Below, one piece after another: positions 18,501 to 26,994 of a stretch of DNA of 64,000 nt. Origin of the DNA: Aquimarina sp. MAR_2010_214 (GTDB taxonomy: Bacteria > Bacteroidota > Bacteroidia > Flavobacteriales > Flavobacteriaceae); assembly GCF_002846555.1 (NCBI RefSeq), contig NZ_PJMS01000001.1, positions 1,364,001 to 1,428,000 on the forward strand, in the 5' to 3' direction. The notes under the pieces are model-generated. The model was not told the DNA's origin. It searched no databases and worked only from the letters and a program-made list of their open reading frames with translations. Numbering within the stretch: position 1 is the first letter of the stretch; each line of letters begins with the position of its first letter. The position numbers were made by a program, and so were the translations under genes.

Positions 18501-18761
18501 AGAAACAATGAGCCTAACGTAGAACAACCATTGATTTATGCTGACGGAATAGAGTATTTGGAAGCCAATAAAGGAGCTATTAAACTGTATAATTTAAGTA
18601 AAGAAATTGGGGATGATTTGTTTAATAAAACTATTATAGAATATTTAAATGCAAACTCCAACCATCTAATTGTCTTTGAAGAATTATACCAACAGTTGTT
18701 AAAAACTGTACCAAAGGTCAAAAAAGAAGCTATAAAAACAACATTTGAGACGGTAGAGTAA
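15513..18761 (+). CDS. ABC permease fused to a degenerate M1-aminopeptidase domain
   Basis: A 1082-aa fusion. Residues 1-580 contain about twelve membrane helices in two ABC-2-type permease blocks (about 15-260 and 330-580). Residues 620-1080 are an extracytoplasmic M1-peptidase-like domain. The family's usual HEIAHQWWG zinc motif is replaced by AAQMAKLWL at 938-946: His to Ala938, Glu to Gln939, His to Lys942. The third ligand after ANVQGAxMLS is also lost (Val962). The family is recognisable from the conserved ANVQGA (952-957), but this copy should not bind zinc, so it is probably a pseudo-enzyme used for binding. It works with the ATPase encoded just upstream. Confidence 0.85.
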   Translation: MKTIFSIIKHELKTRVFTWLSLIFFIMLVFQGIWYTKGAFDYYVNDGVLMNAPAIIYQNYAGLGMLMVIIIAIVTGGVLYKDIQHKTAQWMYSMPVNEKQFFVGRYLAAFLYLMILGTGMFVGMLLVPYSGIGEAHRFGPVPIGQMFHAILFFYIPNVLVYVSLIFASIVFSKRMAVGYLASFVLVILFVVMQVSYEGGGGSLIYFYLDPSGYVSVENYMDYLTTAQKNTEYIKITGYVLANRLIWIGVALFLFILAYRKFSFKDFVNAGSSTKTKIKVIDAPNKAKSSILPKVNISQTFKDFVIKLFRLSKLELLNIVRPTSFKIILFVMILMILLQNLLFNTSYYIGNEMPLTSNMTFFRLPWGVFITMLLMIWSGELFFKEKTVKIWQITDALPVPVWVTQVSKLIATYALALILCLGFVVVGMFSQIIEGGFSLIDLKQYAIDILGFRLGFVNFVFQISLVFFIAGLTGNRFLTHILTVGYFLINIISFDMGLFEQIRHGYALVPGIEDFSEVSGYGILSKSAYWFAAMWALLATTFVLLGVLFWHRGVGKKWYRKLMGNQLSIGSKIATILFFAGFIGVQFYLNQQIYANGNFTLSEAQEALDADYEKNYKYIAKKSQPKYEKVDLIMDYYPDIRKVNYQVNIKLTNKNVDTLFLTFKDFITIHKIALNGKDLQKVSEDIDHHIIGYLVPKATQKDSLLTLNLQATKQYIGLSQSELQPDITKNGSFAPIKEFLPVIGYDSDIELTENRKRQDNGLEKLGSRMANTDDKKALSQNVYSPDANRLTGSIIISTSLEQTAIAPGEIVKSWKENERNFYKYVIDSLLPFNWCVGTANYNNYVQDNYGGIKYQIYADAKHHFNISFYQDAIKKSITYYQSVFQGFSPKELRFYEINKWNDEDFYAFANVIAISEKEGWFANTKYMAEKAYIYQTVAAQMAKLWLNNHMEIANVQGADMLRVAIPEALALSFVENALGKEAIEHIIKKKKDKYGKDRNNEPNVEQPLIYADGIEYLEANKGAIKLYNLSKEIGDDLFNKTIIEYLNANSNHLIVFEELYQQLLKTVPKVKKEAIKTTFETVE

Positions 18762-18803
18762 TTATGTAGAATGATAAAATTCAATCAATATGGATACTAT
18801 TCT

Positions 18804-18840
18804 AAAAGGGTTTGACTGGTTTTAAAGTCAAACCCTTTTT
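18804..18840 (+). terminator. Rho-independent terminator of the ABC/receptor operon
   Basis: AAAAGGGTTTGACT (18804-18817) pairs perfectly with AGTCAAACCCTTTT (18826-18839) around an 8-nt loop, with T residues in the 3' arm. It lies 43 bp after the permease stop and ends the operon that began at 9690. Confidence 0.85.
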
Positions 18841-18975
18841 GAGAGTTATAGAACTTATTCAAAACTTAATATCAAGTAAAGGCCTTTTCCATTTTTGCAG
18901 TATGATTTTTACTGTATTTCAATAAATATCTAAAAAAATAACACAAAAAATGTTTTAATTTAGAATCATTCTTAA

Positions 18976-19019
18976 TAGATTTGCTTCAAAATTATTTTTA
19001 TTTAATTTAAATAAGAATA
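18976..19019 (+). promoter_or_regulatory. Promoter with Fur-box-like palindrome
   Basis: TAGATTTG (18976-18983) is a perfect TAnnTTTG -7 box. Just downstream, TTATTTAA-T-TTAAATAA (18998-19014) is a perfect 17-bp palindrome, extending with one mismatched pair to 18993-19019. AT-rich palindromes of this kind sit at Fur-controlled promoters in Bacteroidota. Placed over the start of transcription it would repress the siderophore operon when iron is plentiful. The box and palindrome are seen; Fur is inferred. Confidence 0.5.
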
Positions 19020-19038
19020 GAACCAAAACTAATTATAA

Positions 19039-21465
19039 ATGAAAAATCAATTATCAATAATTATTACATTGTTATTGTTGAGTTTCTTTTCATATTCTCA
19101 AAATGGAATTGTAAAAGGAACTACGACAGATAATGCTCAAAAAGTACTATCGGGAGTTAATATCTTGATAAAAAATTCGACCCTTGGAGTACAGTCAAAT
19201 ACAGATGGAACCTTTGAAATTGCCAATATAGAAAATGGAAACTATACTCTTATTATTTCTTATTTAGGTTTTAAAACAAAAGAAATTTCTTTTTCAATAG
19301 AAAACAATCAGACAAAGGAACTTGGCTTTATCACTTTGTATGAAGGAAATGAGATTTTAGCCGAAGTTATAATAGAAGGAACTCGCAAAAATAAGTTTTC
19401 AAGAAAAAAAACTGCTTATGTTGCTAAACTGCCCCTAAAAGATATAGAGAATTCTCAAGTATATAGTACTGTAACTACAGAACTATTAAAATCACAAGTA
19501 GTCACGAATTTTGAAGATGCATTAAAAAATGCAGCAGGTGTTGAAAAATTATGGTCTTCTACCGGGCGTGGTGGTGATGGTGCAGGTTATTATTCTTTAC
19601 GTGGTTTTTCTGTACAACCTCAATTGGTTAATGGAATACCAGGACTTACTAACGGGACTATCAATGCTGCCAATATCGAAAGAATTGAAGTCGTAAAAGG
19701 GCCATCAGCAACCCTTTTTGGAAGTGCAGTAACTTCTTATGGAGGTCTTATAAATGTAGTGACAAAAAAACCATATGTAGGATCAGGAGGAGAGCTTTCA
19801 TTTACATCTGGGACTTATGGTTTTAATCAACTAAGTGGAGATTTTAATACAGCACTTGATGCAGATAAGAATATTTACTTTAGGCTAAACACATCTTATG
19901 CTACAGAACAGAGCTTTCAAGATGCTGGTTTTAGAAAATCATTTTTTGTTGCTCCGTCACTTTCCTATCGTGTCAATAATAGGTTGTCATTTTCATTCTA
20001 TGGAGAAATTTCGCAAGCAGAACAAACCAACCCTATGTTTTTGTTCTTGAATAGGAGTGCACCTACAGAGGCTGCTAATTTAGATCAATTAGGGTACAAT
20101 TATAAATTATCATTCACCAGTAATGAACTAACCTTAGAAAACCCTACCCAAAATTATCGTGTAGAAATAGACTATAAACTTTCTGATACATGGCAATCAC
20201 AGACGATATTGTCAAAAAGTGCTACATCAACCAAAGGGTATTATTCTTTTTTGTTTGATTATGGTATTCTGGGTAATGATACGTTTTCTCGTTTTGTTAG
20301 TAAACAAAATGCGAATACACAAACAACTGATATTCAACAAAATTTCATAGGAGATTTTAAATTAGGATCAATCAGAAATAGAGTAGTTTTTGGTATAGAT
20401 TACTTTAATTCTACTCAAACAGATAATAGTAGTGGTTTTGCTTTTTATGGAAATGTAACCCCAGAAGGAGGAGCTAGTAGTGATAATCCTTTTACTCCAG
20501 ATGTAGAAACGAATCCATTTCCACTATCTGAAGCAGGAGTAGATGCCGTACTCGCATCTCAGGGAATTGCTAATATAAAATCTAAATCACACGTATATAG
20601 TGCTTATATTTCTGATGTCGTTAATATTCTTCCATCTTTATCGGCTATGGTAGGTTTACGATTAGACGTATTTGATAATGAAGGTGACCTTTCAAACCTT
20701 GATGATGATTATGATCAAACAGCTTTCTCTCCAAAATTTGGAATTTTATACCAACCTATACAAGATAAACTATCAGTATTTGCCAATTACCAAAATGGAT
20801 TTACAAATGTAGCACCTGCACTAGTTGGTGATCCAACTGCTGGTCCGCAAACACTAAAAACGTTCGATCCAGAACAAGCTAATCAATTAGAATTTGGGGT
20901 GAAAGCTAATTTATTTAATAATAGATTAAACGCGACTATAAACTATTATGACATAAAGGTCAAAGATCGGGTTATTACAGATCCAACTTCTCCTTTTAAT
21001 AAAATACAAGGAGGAGAAGTAGAAAGTAGCGGTTTTGAAATTGAGGTAAATGCAAACCCCGTAGACGGACTTAATATTAAAGCTGGTTTTAGTAATAATG
21101 ATAGTGAAACCACAAAATCTGATAATGTAGAAATCTTAAATCGTAGACCATTAGAAGCTGGTCCTGAAACCATTTATAATTTTTGGACGGATTATGAATT
21201 TCAGAAAGGAAAGCTTGAAGGTTTTGGATTAGGACTAGGTTTTAACGGAGCAAGTGAACGTTTTGCAATTAATTATGCTTCTACAGGAGATTTTATTTTA
21301 CCTAGTTATACCGTTGCCAATGCATCTATTTTTTATCAAGCAAATAAATATAGAATTAGCCTAAAGCTCAATAATGCCTTTAATAAGGAATATTATAAGG
21401 GATGGTCAACAATAACACCGCAAGCCCCTAGAGCGTTATTTGCCAATATAATTTATAAATTTTAA
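19039..21465 (+). CDS. TonB-dependent siderophore receptor
   Basis: An 808-aa receptor: signal peptide ending near FSYSQ (residue 21), carboxypeptidase-like domain (about 24-105), plug (about 140-255) with the siderophore-receptor hallmark IERIEVVKGPSATLFGS, and a barrel ending in IIYKF. The barrel includes SPKFGILYQPIQDKLSVFAN and the C-terminal FNKEYYKG motif typical of FhuA/FecA-like receptors. Following genes encode DUF3325/DUF3649-like and PepSY proteins, a partner set known from siderophore loci, which supports ferric-siderophore uptake. The siderophore is not identifiable. Confidence 0.92.
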   Translation: MKNQLSIIITLLLLSFFSYSQNGIVKGTTTDNAQKVLSGVNILIKNSTLGVQSNTDGTFEIANIENGNYTLIISYLGFKTKEISFSIENNQTKELGFITLYEGNEILAEVIIEGTRKNKFSRKKTAYVAKLPLKDIENSQVYSTVTTELLKSQVVTNFEDALKNAAGVEKLWSSTGRGGDGAGYYSLRGFSVQPQLVNGIPGLTNGTINAANIERIEVVKGPSATLFGSAVTSYGGLINVVTKKPYVGSGGELSFTSGTYGFNQLSGDFNTALDADKNIYFRLNTSYATEQSFQDAGFRKSFFVAPSLSYRVNNRLSFSFYGEISQAEQTNPMFLFLNRSAPTEAANLDQLGYNYKLSFTSNELTLENPTQNYRVEIDYKLSDTWQSQTILSKSATSTKGYYSFLFDYGILGNDTFSRFVSKQNANTQTTDIQQNFIGDFKLGSIRNRVVFGIDYFNSTQTDNSSGFAFYGNVTPEGGASSDNPFTPDVETNPFPLSEAGVDAVLASQGIANIKSKSHVYSAYISDVVNILPSLSAMVGLRLDVFDNEGDLSNLDDDYDQTAFSPKFGILYQPIQDKLSVFANYQNGFTNVAPALVGDPTAGPQTLKTFDPEQANQLEFGVKANLFNNRLNATINYYDIKVKDRVITDPTSPFNKIQGGEVESSGFEIEVNANPVDGLNIKAGFSNNDSETTKSDNVEILNRRPLEAGPETIYNFWTDYEFQKGKLEGFGLGLGFNGASERFAINYASTGDFILPSYTVANASIFYQANKYRISLKLNNAFNKEYYKGWSTITPQAPRALFANIIYKF

Positions 21466-21490
21466 GTAAACGGTAATATTAGTTAAATAC

Positions 21491-21528
21491 AAGCAACTAT
21501 AAACATCTAGTATATAGTTGCTTGTTTT
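21491..21528 (+). terminator. Terminator-like hairpin after the siderophore receptor gene
   Basis: AAGCAACTATA (21491-21501) pairs with TATAGTTGCTT (21513-21523) as an 11-bp stem followed by GTTTT. It lies 25 bp after the receptor stop and 11 bp before the next start, so it probably attenuates downstream transcription or stabilises the receptor mRNA, giving more receptor than accessory protein. Confidence 0.6.
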
Positions 21529-21539
21529 ATCAAAATGAA

Positions 21540-21869
21540 ATGATATCAATTAGTGTTTTATTAATCTTTTTTAGTAGTTTTTTACTGTATAATGCTTCAA
21601 AAATGGGTGTTTATAGTAAAGAGCTTATTACTAAAAAATGGATACAACCAAACATAAAAGTTTCAAAACTACTGGGAATTACGTGTCTACTAATTTCACT
21701 AATACTCTTTTCTATTTCTTTTGGAAGAGTCTCAGGAATTCTATTTTGGCTTTTCTTATTGATTATAATTTTAGGATTATTTATCATAGTAGCGCCTTTA
21801 AAACAAGTGACCTATAAACAGGTGTTGATTTTATTTTTGGTTCTACTATTAGTTGAATTCATATACTAA
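21540..21869 (+). CDS. Small membrane protein, DUF3325-like
   Basis: A 109-aa protein from the ATG at 21540 (a TTG at 21522 would extend it into the terminator stem and is less likely). It has three or four hydrophobic helices and almost no soluble parts. Size, topology and position between a siderophore receptor and PepSY protein fit the DUF3325 family of iron-uptake operons, though the sequence similarity is weak by eye. Three bases separate it from the next gene. Its function in iron uptake is unknown. Confidence 0.55.
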   Translation: MISISVLLIFFSSFLLYNASKMGVYSKELITKKWIQPNIKVSKLLGITCLLISLILFSISFGRVSGILFWLFLLIIILGLFIIVAPLKQVTYKQVLILFLVLLLVEFIY

Positions 21870-21872
21870 ACT

Positions 21873-22175
21873 ATGCCAGCAAATCCAAAATATTTAGACA
21901 AGTCACCTTGGCAACAATTTGCTAAAGTATCTGCCGGAATTATAGGAGGATACATTATTTCGGCATTGTTTCACATGTGCTTACCGCTCTGGCTGCCATA
22001 TCCAAGAGAGATTTTGATTACATCTATACTTACCTTATTTGTTGTTTGGTGTGTGCTTTTGATTATTCCTTTTTTATTTAAAAATGGCTGGAAAGCATGG
22101 GGGATGTATCTGCTGATCATAGTTGCGTTATATAGCATTTATTATGTAGGAAACCTAAATAATCCTTTTATATAA
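21873..22175 (+). CDS. Small membrane protein, DUF3649-like iron-transport accessory
   Basis: A 100-aa protein with three hydrophobic helices (about 18-40, 47-70, 75-92). The start SPWQQFAKVSAGIIGGYIIS and the WKAWGMY segment resemble DUF3649 proteins annotated as iron-transport accessories next to PepSY reductases. Its stop codon touches the start of the PepSY gene by one base, so translation is coupled. Family call is moderate; a direct role in iron transport is only inferred from the operon. Confidence 0.6.
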   Translation: MPANPKYLDKSPWQQFAKVSAGIIGGYIISALFHMCLPLWLPYPREILITSILTLFVVWCVLLIIPFLFKNGWKAWGMYLLIIVALYSIYYVGNLNNPFI

Positions 22176-24256
22176 TGAGTAAAAGAAGTTATAACGTGTT
22201 TTTTAATACACATACTGTAAGTGGTATCGTTATAAGTGTTGCCTTATATGTTATTTTTTTTGCTGGTGCATTTGCATTGTTTAAAGAAGAAATTGCAATA
22301 TGGGAAGAAGGGGAACTAATTGGTCATACAGAAAGAGATGATATTGATTATGATAAAATTTTTGAAACACTAGATGATCGATATGAATTAACAGGCAGAG
22401 ATTTACAACTTAACTTTGGCGAAAAAAGTGATCATATCTTTGTTTTTATGGGAGCTAGTAAAGATTCGCTAGCTTCCGAAAAAGGAAAAAAGGCGAATTA
22501 TTTTTCTGTTGATATTAATTCTGTTGAAACTAAAACATACTCTGAACGATATAGTTTAGGTGAATTTTTATATCGATTACATTTTTTTGCTCAATTGCCT
22601 GTAATAGGGATGTACTTGGCTGGTTTTATATCTTTCTTTTTTCTATTTGCTATAGTAACAGGTGTTATTGTTCATTGGAAAAAAATCATTCCAAATTTCT
22701 ACTCATTTAATCCCAAAATAGCTTTAAAAAAAGTTTGGACTGATGCACATACAGTTCTTGGTGTTATTGGGTTACCATTTCAGTTTATTTTTGCGGTTAC
22801 TGGGACTTATTTTTGTTTAAGTGTTTTAGTGTTAATCCCTGCTAATGCCTTATATAATAACGATCAGGTCAAGCTTATGGAGGATTTACGCCCAGAACGT
22901 AAAACCTATGAATGGATTGGCAAGGCAAAAAAGAGTCCGCCCAGTTTTAATGATTTTTCTCAAAAAATGACCAATGATTTGTTAGATTTTCATATTACAA
23001 ACGGGTTTATAAAAAATTATGGTGGCTCCAATATGAAATATGTTTTAATTGGAGAGTATAAGGATAACAAGCGTTTTATTGGTACTGGCCGTAGGGTTCT
23101 TGATGCTTTTTCAGGAAAAATAGAAGAACAAAAGAATCCTGATAAATTAGTATATACTGAAGATGTTCAACGTTTAGTTGGGCGCTTACACTATGGAGAT
23201 TTTGGAGGTATTCCCATGAAAATAATCTATTTCAGTTTAGCTTTAATCACGTGCTTTGTGATCATTACTGGGGTGTTGATTTGGATTGAAGCTCGTAATA
23301 AAAAAAGTATGACAATTAGCCAAAGACTATACACTGCTAAAGTTGGTCATATTTACCTTGCTATTTGTTTATCAATGCTTCCCATAACTGCATTAGCATT
23401 TTTATTCGTAAAATTTTCAAATGGATATTTCGAAGATAAACAAACAGCTATCTACTATTTTTATTTTATTACTTGGTTAATAGTAATCTTGTTTTTTCGA
23501 TTTAAAAGAGATAACTACATTATCAATAAGTACAGTTTATTATTTGGAGCCATTTTTGGATTTCTTGTCCCAGTTACTAACGGAATCATGTCAGGAAATT
23601 GGCTATGGAGTTCATTTAGTCAACATCAATATGAAATTTTATTGATTGACATAATGTGGATTATAATTGCCAGTATTTCATTAATTTTTTATCTAAGAAT
23701 ACGTCCAAAGGTTAAAAATCAAAGCATTTTTGACAAAAACCCTATTGATTATAAAAATATTTCAGCTTTAAAAGCTGAAGAAACCAAAAAGATGACTCAT
23801 AACAACTATATGGAAACAAATACAATAGCAACAACAGCTAAGAACGATAATTACATGTCAGTTAGGACAAAAATTATTATACTATGGATGTTTATCATTC
23901 TTGGTTTTATATTTCATCATATATATGGATTAGCCAGCATATTTTTTAATGAATCAGTATTGATAGAAGGGGCTACTGGAGAAACTCCGTTTTGGGCACA
24001 TCAATGGCGTATTTTAATGGAAGGACTCGCCTTCTTTTTTGCTGTATTGACTGTGCAACTATCCAAAAGTTGGTTTAGATGGGCTTCTTTTGTTTGGGCA
24101 ATTATTGTAGCTTTATTTAACGTGTATCACGTTGCTGAAGCCATTATGCATGAAGCTAGTAATTATTCAGAAATTTTAATACTACTTTTAATGGCGGTAG
24201 CGAGCATCTTTTTGGTTATAAATTTGAATACATGGAGGAAAATCAAAGCATTCTAG
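22175..24256 (+). CDS. PepSY-associated membrane protein (PiuB-like) with extra C-terminal domain
   Basis: A 693-aa inner-membrane protein. Residues 1-530 follow the PepSY_TM/PiuB layout: an N-terminal helix (FNTHTVSGIVISVALYVIFF), a periplasmic PepSY domain (about 45-120), paired helices with His residues (LHFFAQLPVIGMYLAGF; TDAHTVLGVIGLPFQF) likely to bind haem, a second periplasmic part, and more helices. Residues 545-693, after a linker rich in Lys, Thr and Asn, add a separate four-helix domain not usual in the family. Such proteins are thought to reduce siderophore-bound iron or pass electrons. The fused tail is the odd feature. Confidence 0.8.
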   Translation: MSKRSYNVFFNTHTVSGIVISVALYVIFFAGAFALFKEEIAIWEEGELIGHTERDDIDYDKIFETLDDRYELTGRDLQLNFGEKSDHIFVFMGASKDSLASEKGKKANYFSVDINSVETKTYSERYSLGEFLYRLHFFAQLPVIGMYLAGFISFFFLFAIVTGVIVHWKKIIPNFYSFNPKIALKKVWTDAHTVLGVIGLPFQFIFAVTGTYFCLSVLVLIPANALYNNDQVKLMEDLRPERKTYEWIGKAKKSPPSFNDFSQKMTNDLLDFHITNGFIKNYGGSNMKYVLIGEYKDNKRFIGTGRRVLDAFSGKIEEQKNPDKLVYTEDVQRLVGRLHYGDFGGIPMKIIYFSLALITCFVIITGVLIWIEARNKKSMTISQRLYTAKVGHIYLAICLSMLPITALAFLFVKFSNGYFEDKQTAIYYFYFITWLIVILFFRFKRDNYIINKYSLLFGAIFGFLVPVTNGIMSGNWLWSSFSQHQYEILLIDIMWIIIASISLIFYLRIRPKVKNQSIFDKNPIDYKNISALKAEETKKMTHNNYMETNTIATTAKNDNYMSVRTKIIILWMFIILGFIFHHIYGLASIFFNESVLIEGATGETPFWAHQWRILMEGLAFFFAVLTVQLSKSWFRWASFVWAIIVALFNVYHVAEAIMHEASNYSEILILLLMAVASIFLVINLNTWRKIKAF

Positions 24257-24287
24257 ATCCTTTATGTTCTAATAGTCTCAGCAAAAA

Positions 24288-26489
24288 TTAATAACAATCC
24301 ATCTTAAGTTGCCCTTTATTTTGATAATAACCTATAGGCTTATTATTGACTTCTCTACATATTTCATCTAATACATTAATAACCTCTTTTTGCATAATAA
24401 CAGAGCCGCAAATTAGTACAACTCCGTTTTTATCTAATGTTTTTGTAATTAGGTTACTATTTCTTTTTAGCAAATGCTGTACATATATTTTTTCTTGCTG
24501 GGCTCTTGAATACGCAGGATAAAAAGTAGTTAAGCGACTGTTTTTTAGGCTTTCTCGGATTGTTTCGTTATACAGTTCATTAGATTGTTTATTTCGTCCT
24601 CCCCAAAATAGATGTGTTTTTATATTCTTATTATTTTGGCTAATCATTCCTAGAAAAGGAGCTATTCCTGTTCCGTTTGCAATCATAATAACCTCTTTTG
24701 CATAGGTTGGAAAATTAAAATCAGGATTTCGCTTTATTGATGCCGTAATATTATCGTTTTTGCTAAGCTTACTAAAATAGGTTGAACATATACCGAATTC
24801 ATGTTTTTTAATACTCAAAAGAATATCGTCATCAATTTTTCCAATAGAGTACAGGCGTTCTGCATCATCACCTTCTGGATAAAAAGCTAGCAGATCTCCT
24901 GATTGGAATTGTATTTTCTCTTCTGGACGTAAACGCAGTATAAATGTATTGTCAATATTTAGTGGTGATCTATGAACAACAATGAATTGTTTATTGTTTT
25001 TAGATTTTGTAGTCTTTTGTAACTGTTTTACCTGTATTGGTAAATCAATCTTTTCTCCCCATTTTAAAGACCAATTTTTAAAGGATTCATAGGATTGATT
25101 ATTTATAGTGTATAGTTCTATAATCGATTTAAATTTTGGATGGGATTGTAACATTTTGTCAACGTCTATTGCATATTTACAAAAATCAGGATATGCTAAT
25201 GAACCGAAACCGATAACCGAAAATTTAATTTCTTTTTTAGGTTCATTTTTCTTAAAAAGTAACTCAAAACTTTTTGCATTTGCAGGAGGCTCTCCTTTAC
25301 CATAAGTTGCTGTAAATACAATCAAGTGTTCTACTGTTTTATAAGAAGAGTATTTGTTTAATTCTGAAATAAAAACTGTTTTCCCCAAATCAATTAAAGC
25401 ATTATAGCAAAGTTTTGCATAATCAAATGTATTTCCGGTTTCTGAGCCAACCAAAATGATGTATTCGGATTTGTCTTTATGATAAACATTTTTTAGCACT
25501 AGACTTTTCTTTCTTCGTTTGAGAGTCATTAAAAAGCCTGAATACATAAAAAACAGAATAGAACAACTGGAAATAAGTAAAATAATAGACCATAAGATAC
25601 TTCCTTGCCCTGTATGTAATACCATGCTCCAATGTGATAGTAATGTATTAAAAGGGTACTCTGCTTTACTTAATATTTCGCCTGTAAATTGATTAATATT
25701 CAATTCCTTATCAGATAGTTTTATATGAAAATAATCTTCACGATCATCAGAAAAAGGGAACTCTACTTTTCTGACATTTTTAAGTTGTATTTGATTAAAA
25801 ACTTTAAAATCTTTGATTTGCTGTTTGGGAATTTCTTTTATATTCTCAAAATCAATTTGATGTTTGATTATATTGGATGGTAATAGTGAAAATTTTTCTA
25901 ATGACAAATACACACCTGTTAGCGCTATTATGATAATAGGAATCAATGTTAACCTGCCTATTTGTATGTGATAATATTGCTCAAAATTCTCTTTTATAAC
26001 TTTAGAAAAAAAACGGCGTATACCTTGTTGTCTTTTAATAATCAAAAGGACTCCGGTAGTTGCAATTAAAAACAATATAAGAGAGACTAACCCTACAAAA
26101 AAGCGACCAGTACTTTTTAGAAATAAAGAACGATGTAGGTTGGTGACAAACTTAAAAACAGGCTCTTTTTCAATAATATCACCTACCTTTTTACCAGTTA
26201 AAGGATCGACATAAAAAGTTTTGTTTTTTCCTTCCTTGGTAATTACAGAGGTTGATACAAAATCATTATTATCGATTTCAATTTCAATTATCTCATCATA
26301 ATTTTTTTGTAATACTGTTATAGTTTGTGCAAGAGTAATGTTTTTTATGTTTTTTGCAGCATAAGGTTCTAGCTGATTCGATATAGGTTCGAATGCTAAA
26401 ATAATTCCTGTTAATGAGGCTATACCTATAAAAGCAAATGAAGATATAGCCAAAGCAAGGTGGCTATATCTCCAAATTGAAATCGTCAT
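24288..26489 (-). CDS. PepSY membrane protein fused to flavodoxin and FAD/NAD(P)H reductase
   Basis: A 733-aa fusion enzyme. Residues 1-330 are a PepSY_TM part with four helices (about 8-30, 130-152, 176-196, 296-320). Residues about 345-490 are a flavodoxin domain with the FMN loop VGSETGNTFDYA and the GKGEPPANA loop. Residues about 505-733 are a ferredoxin-NADP+ reductase-like module with RLYSIG (FAD), MIANGTGIAPFLGM (NAD(P)H) and LICGSVIMQKEV. Electrons would flow from NAD(P)H via FAD and FMN to the membrane part, to reduce ferric siderophore or haem iron. It is the last gene of the minus-strand iron operon. Confidence 0.88.
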   Translation of the reverse strand: MTISIWRYSHLALAISSFAFIGIASLTGIILAFEPISNQLEPYAAKNIKNITLAQTITVLQKNYDEIIEIEIDNNDFVSTSVITKEGKNKTFYVDPLTGKKVGDIIEKEPVFKFVTNLHRSLFLKSTGRFFVGLVSLILFLIATTGVLLIIKRQQGIRRFFSKVIKENFEQYYHIQIGRLTLIPIIIIALTGVYLSLEKFSLLPSNIIKHQIDFENIKEIPKQQIKDFKVFNQIQLKNVRKVEFPFSDDREDYFHIKLSDKELNINQFTGEILSKAEYPFNTLLSHWSMVLHTGQGSILWSIILLISSCSILFFMYSGFLMTLKRRKKSLVLKNVYHKDKSEYIILVGSETGNTFDYAKLCYNALIDLGKTVFISELNKYSSYKTVEHLIVFTATYGKGEPPANAKSFELLFKKNEPKKEIKFSVIGFGSLAYPDFCKYAIDVDKMLQSHPKFKSIIELYTINNQSYESFKNWSLKWGEKIDLPIQVKQLQKTTKSKNNKQFIVVHRSPLNIDNTFILRLRPEEKIQFQSGDLLAFYPEGDDAERLYSIGKIDDDILLSIKKHEFGICSTYFSKLSKNDNITASIKRNPDFNFPTYAKEVIMIANGTGIAPFLGMISQNNKNIKTHLFWGGRNKQSNELYNETIRESLKNSRLTTFYPAYSRAQQEKIYVQHLLKRNSNLITKTLDKNGVVLICGSVIMQKEVINVLDEICREVNNKPIGYYQNKGQLKMDCY

Positions 26490-26501
26490 TTATTCGTATT
26501 G

Positions 26502-26993
26502 TTATTGTGGCATCATACGAATATATCGTATAAACCCTTTTCCTTCAACTTTACTTTTTATGGTTTCAGATGTTAGCTCAAACTCTACATCATTCTTGTA
26601 ATATTCTTGATCTTCTACAGCAGTTTCAAAACGTATTTTATAGCCAGAGTCAATCTTATTGCTTTCAATTTCAATAATATTGATAGATCGTCCACCACCA
26701 CTTACAGTTGCTCCCGTAATAGCGTCAATATCTTGACGTTTTTTTCCATAGAATTTCCACCAATCGGTAATATCATGATACCATTCTTCATCGTCACCTT
26801 GTACATATAGTGTTTTTTCATAGTTGCCATTTGGGTCTAATAAAGAAATGACAATATATGCACCTTCTCCGGTATAATTTGTCATTTGTATCATGCATTT
26901 GTAAGTATTACTTTCTATACTACTTTTAAATCCAAATAGTGTAAAAATTGTAACTGCTATTGAAAACACTTTAAATATTACTGTTTTTTTCAT
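26502..26993 (-). CDS. Periplasmic DUF2271-like protein
   Basis: A 163-aa protein with an N-terminal signal or anchor helix (about 6-24) and a compact beta-rich domain containing the conserved segment DIDAITGATVSGGGRS, the hallmark of DUF2271 proteins. These accompany PepSY reductases in iron-uptake operons. It may be an FMN-linked or haem-linked partner: the DxxTGAT motif resembles the flavinylation-type DGxTGAT sequences, though Thr modification is not established here. Gaps of 1 bp and 12 bp link it to its neighbours. Confidence 0.72.
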   Translation of the reverse strand: MKKTVIFKVFSIAVTIFTLFGFKSSIESNTYKCMIQMTNYTGEGAYIVISLLDPNGNYEKTLYVQGDDEEWYHDITDWWKFYGKKRQDIDAITGATVSGGGRSINIIEIESNKIDSGYKIRFETAVEDQEYYKNDVEFELTSETIKSKVEGKGFIRYIRMMPQ

Positions 26994-26994
26994 T

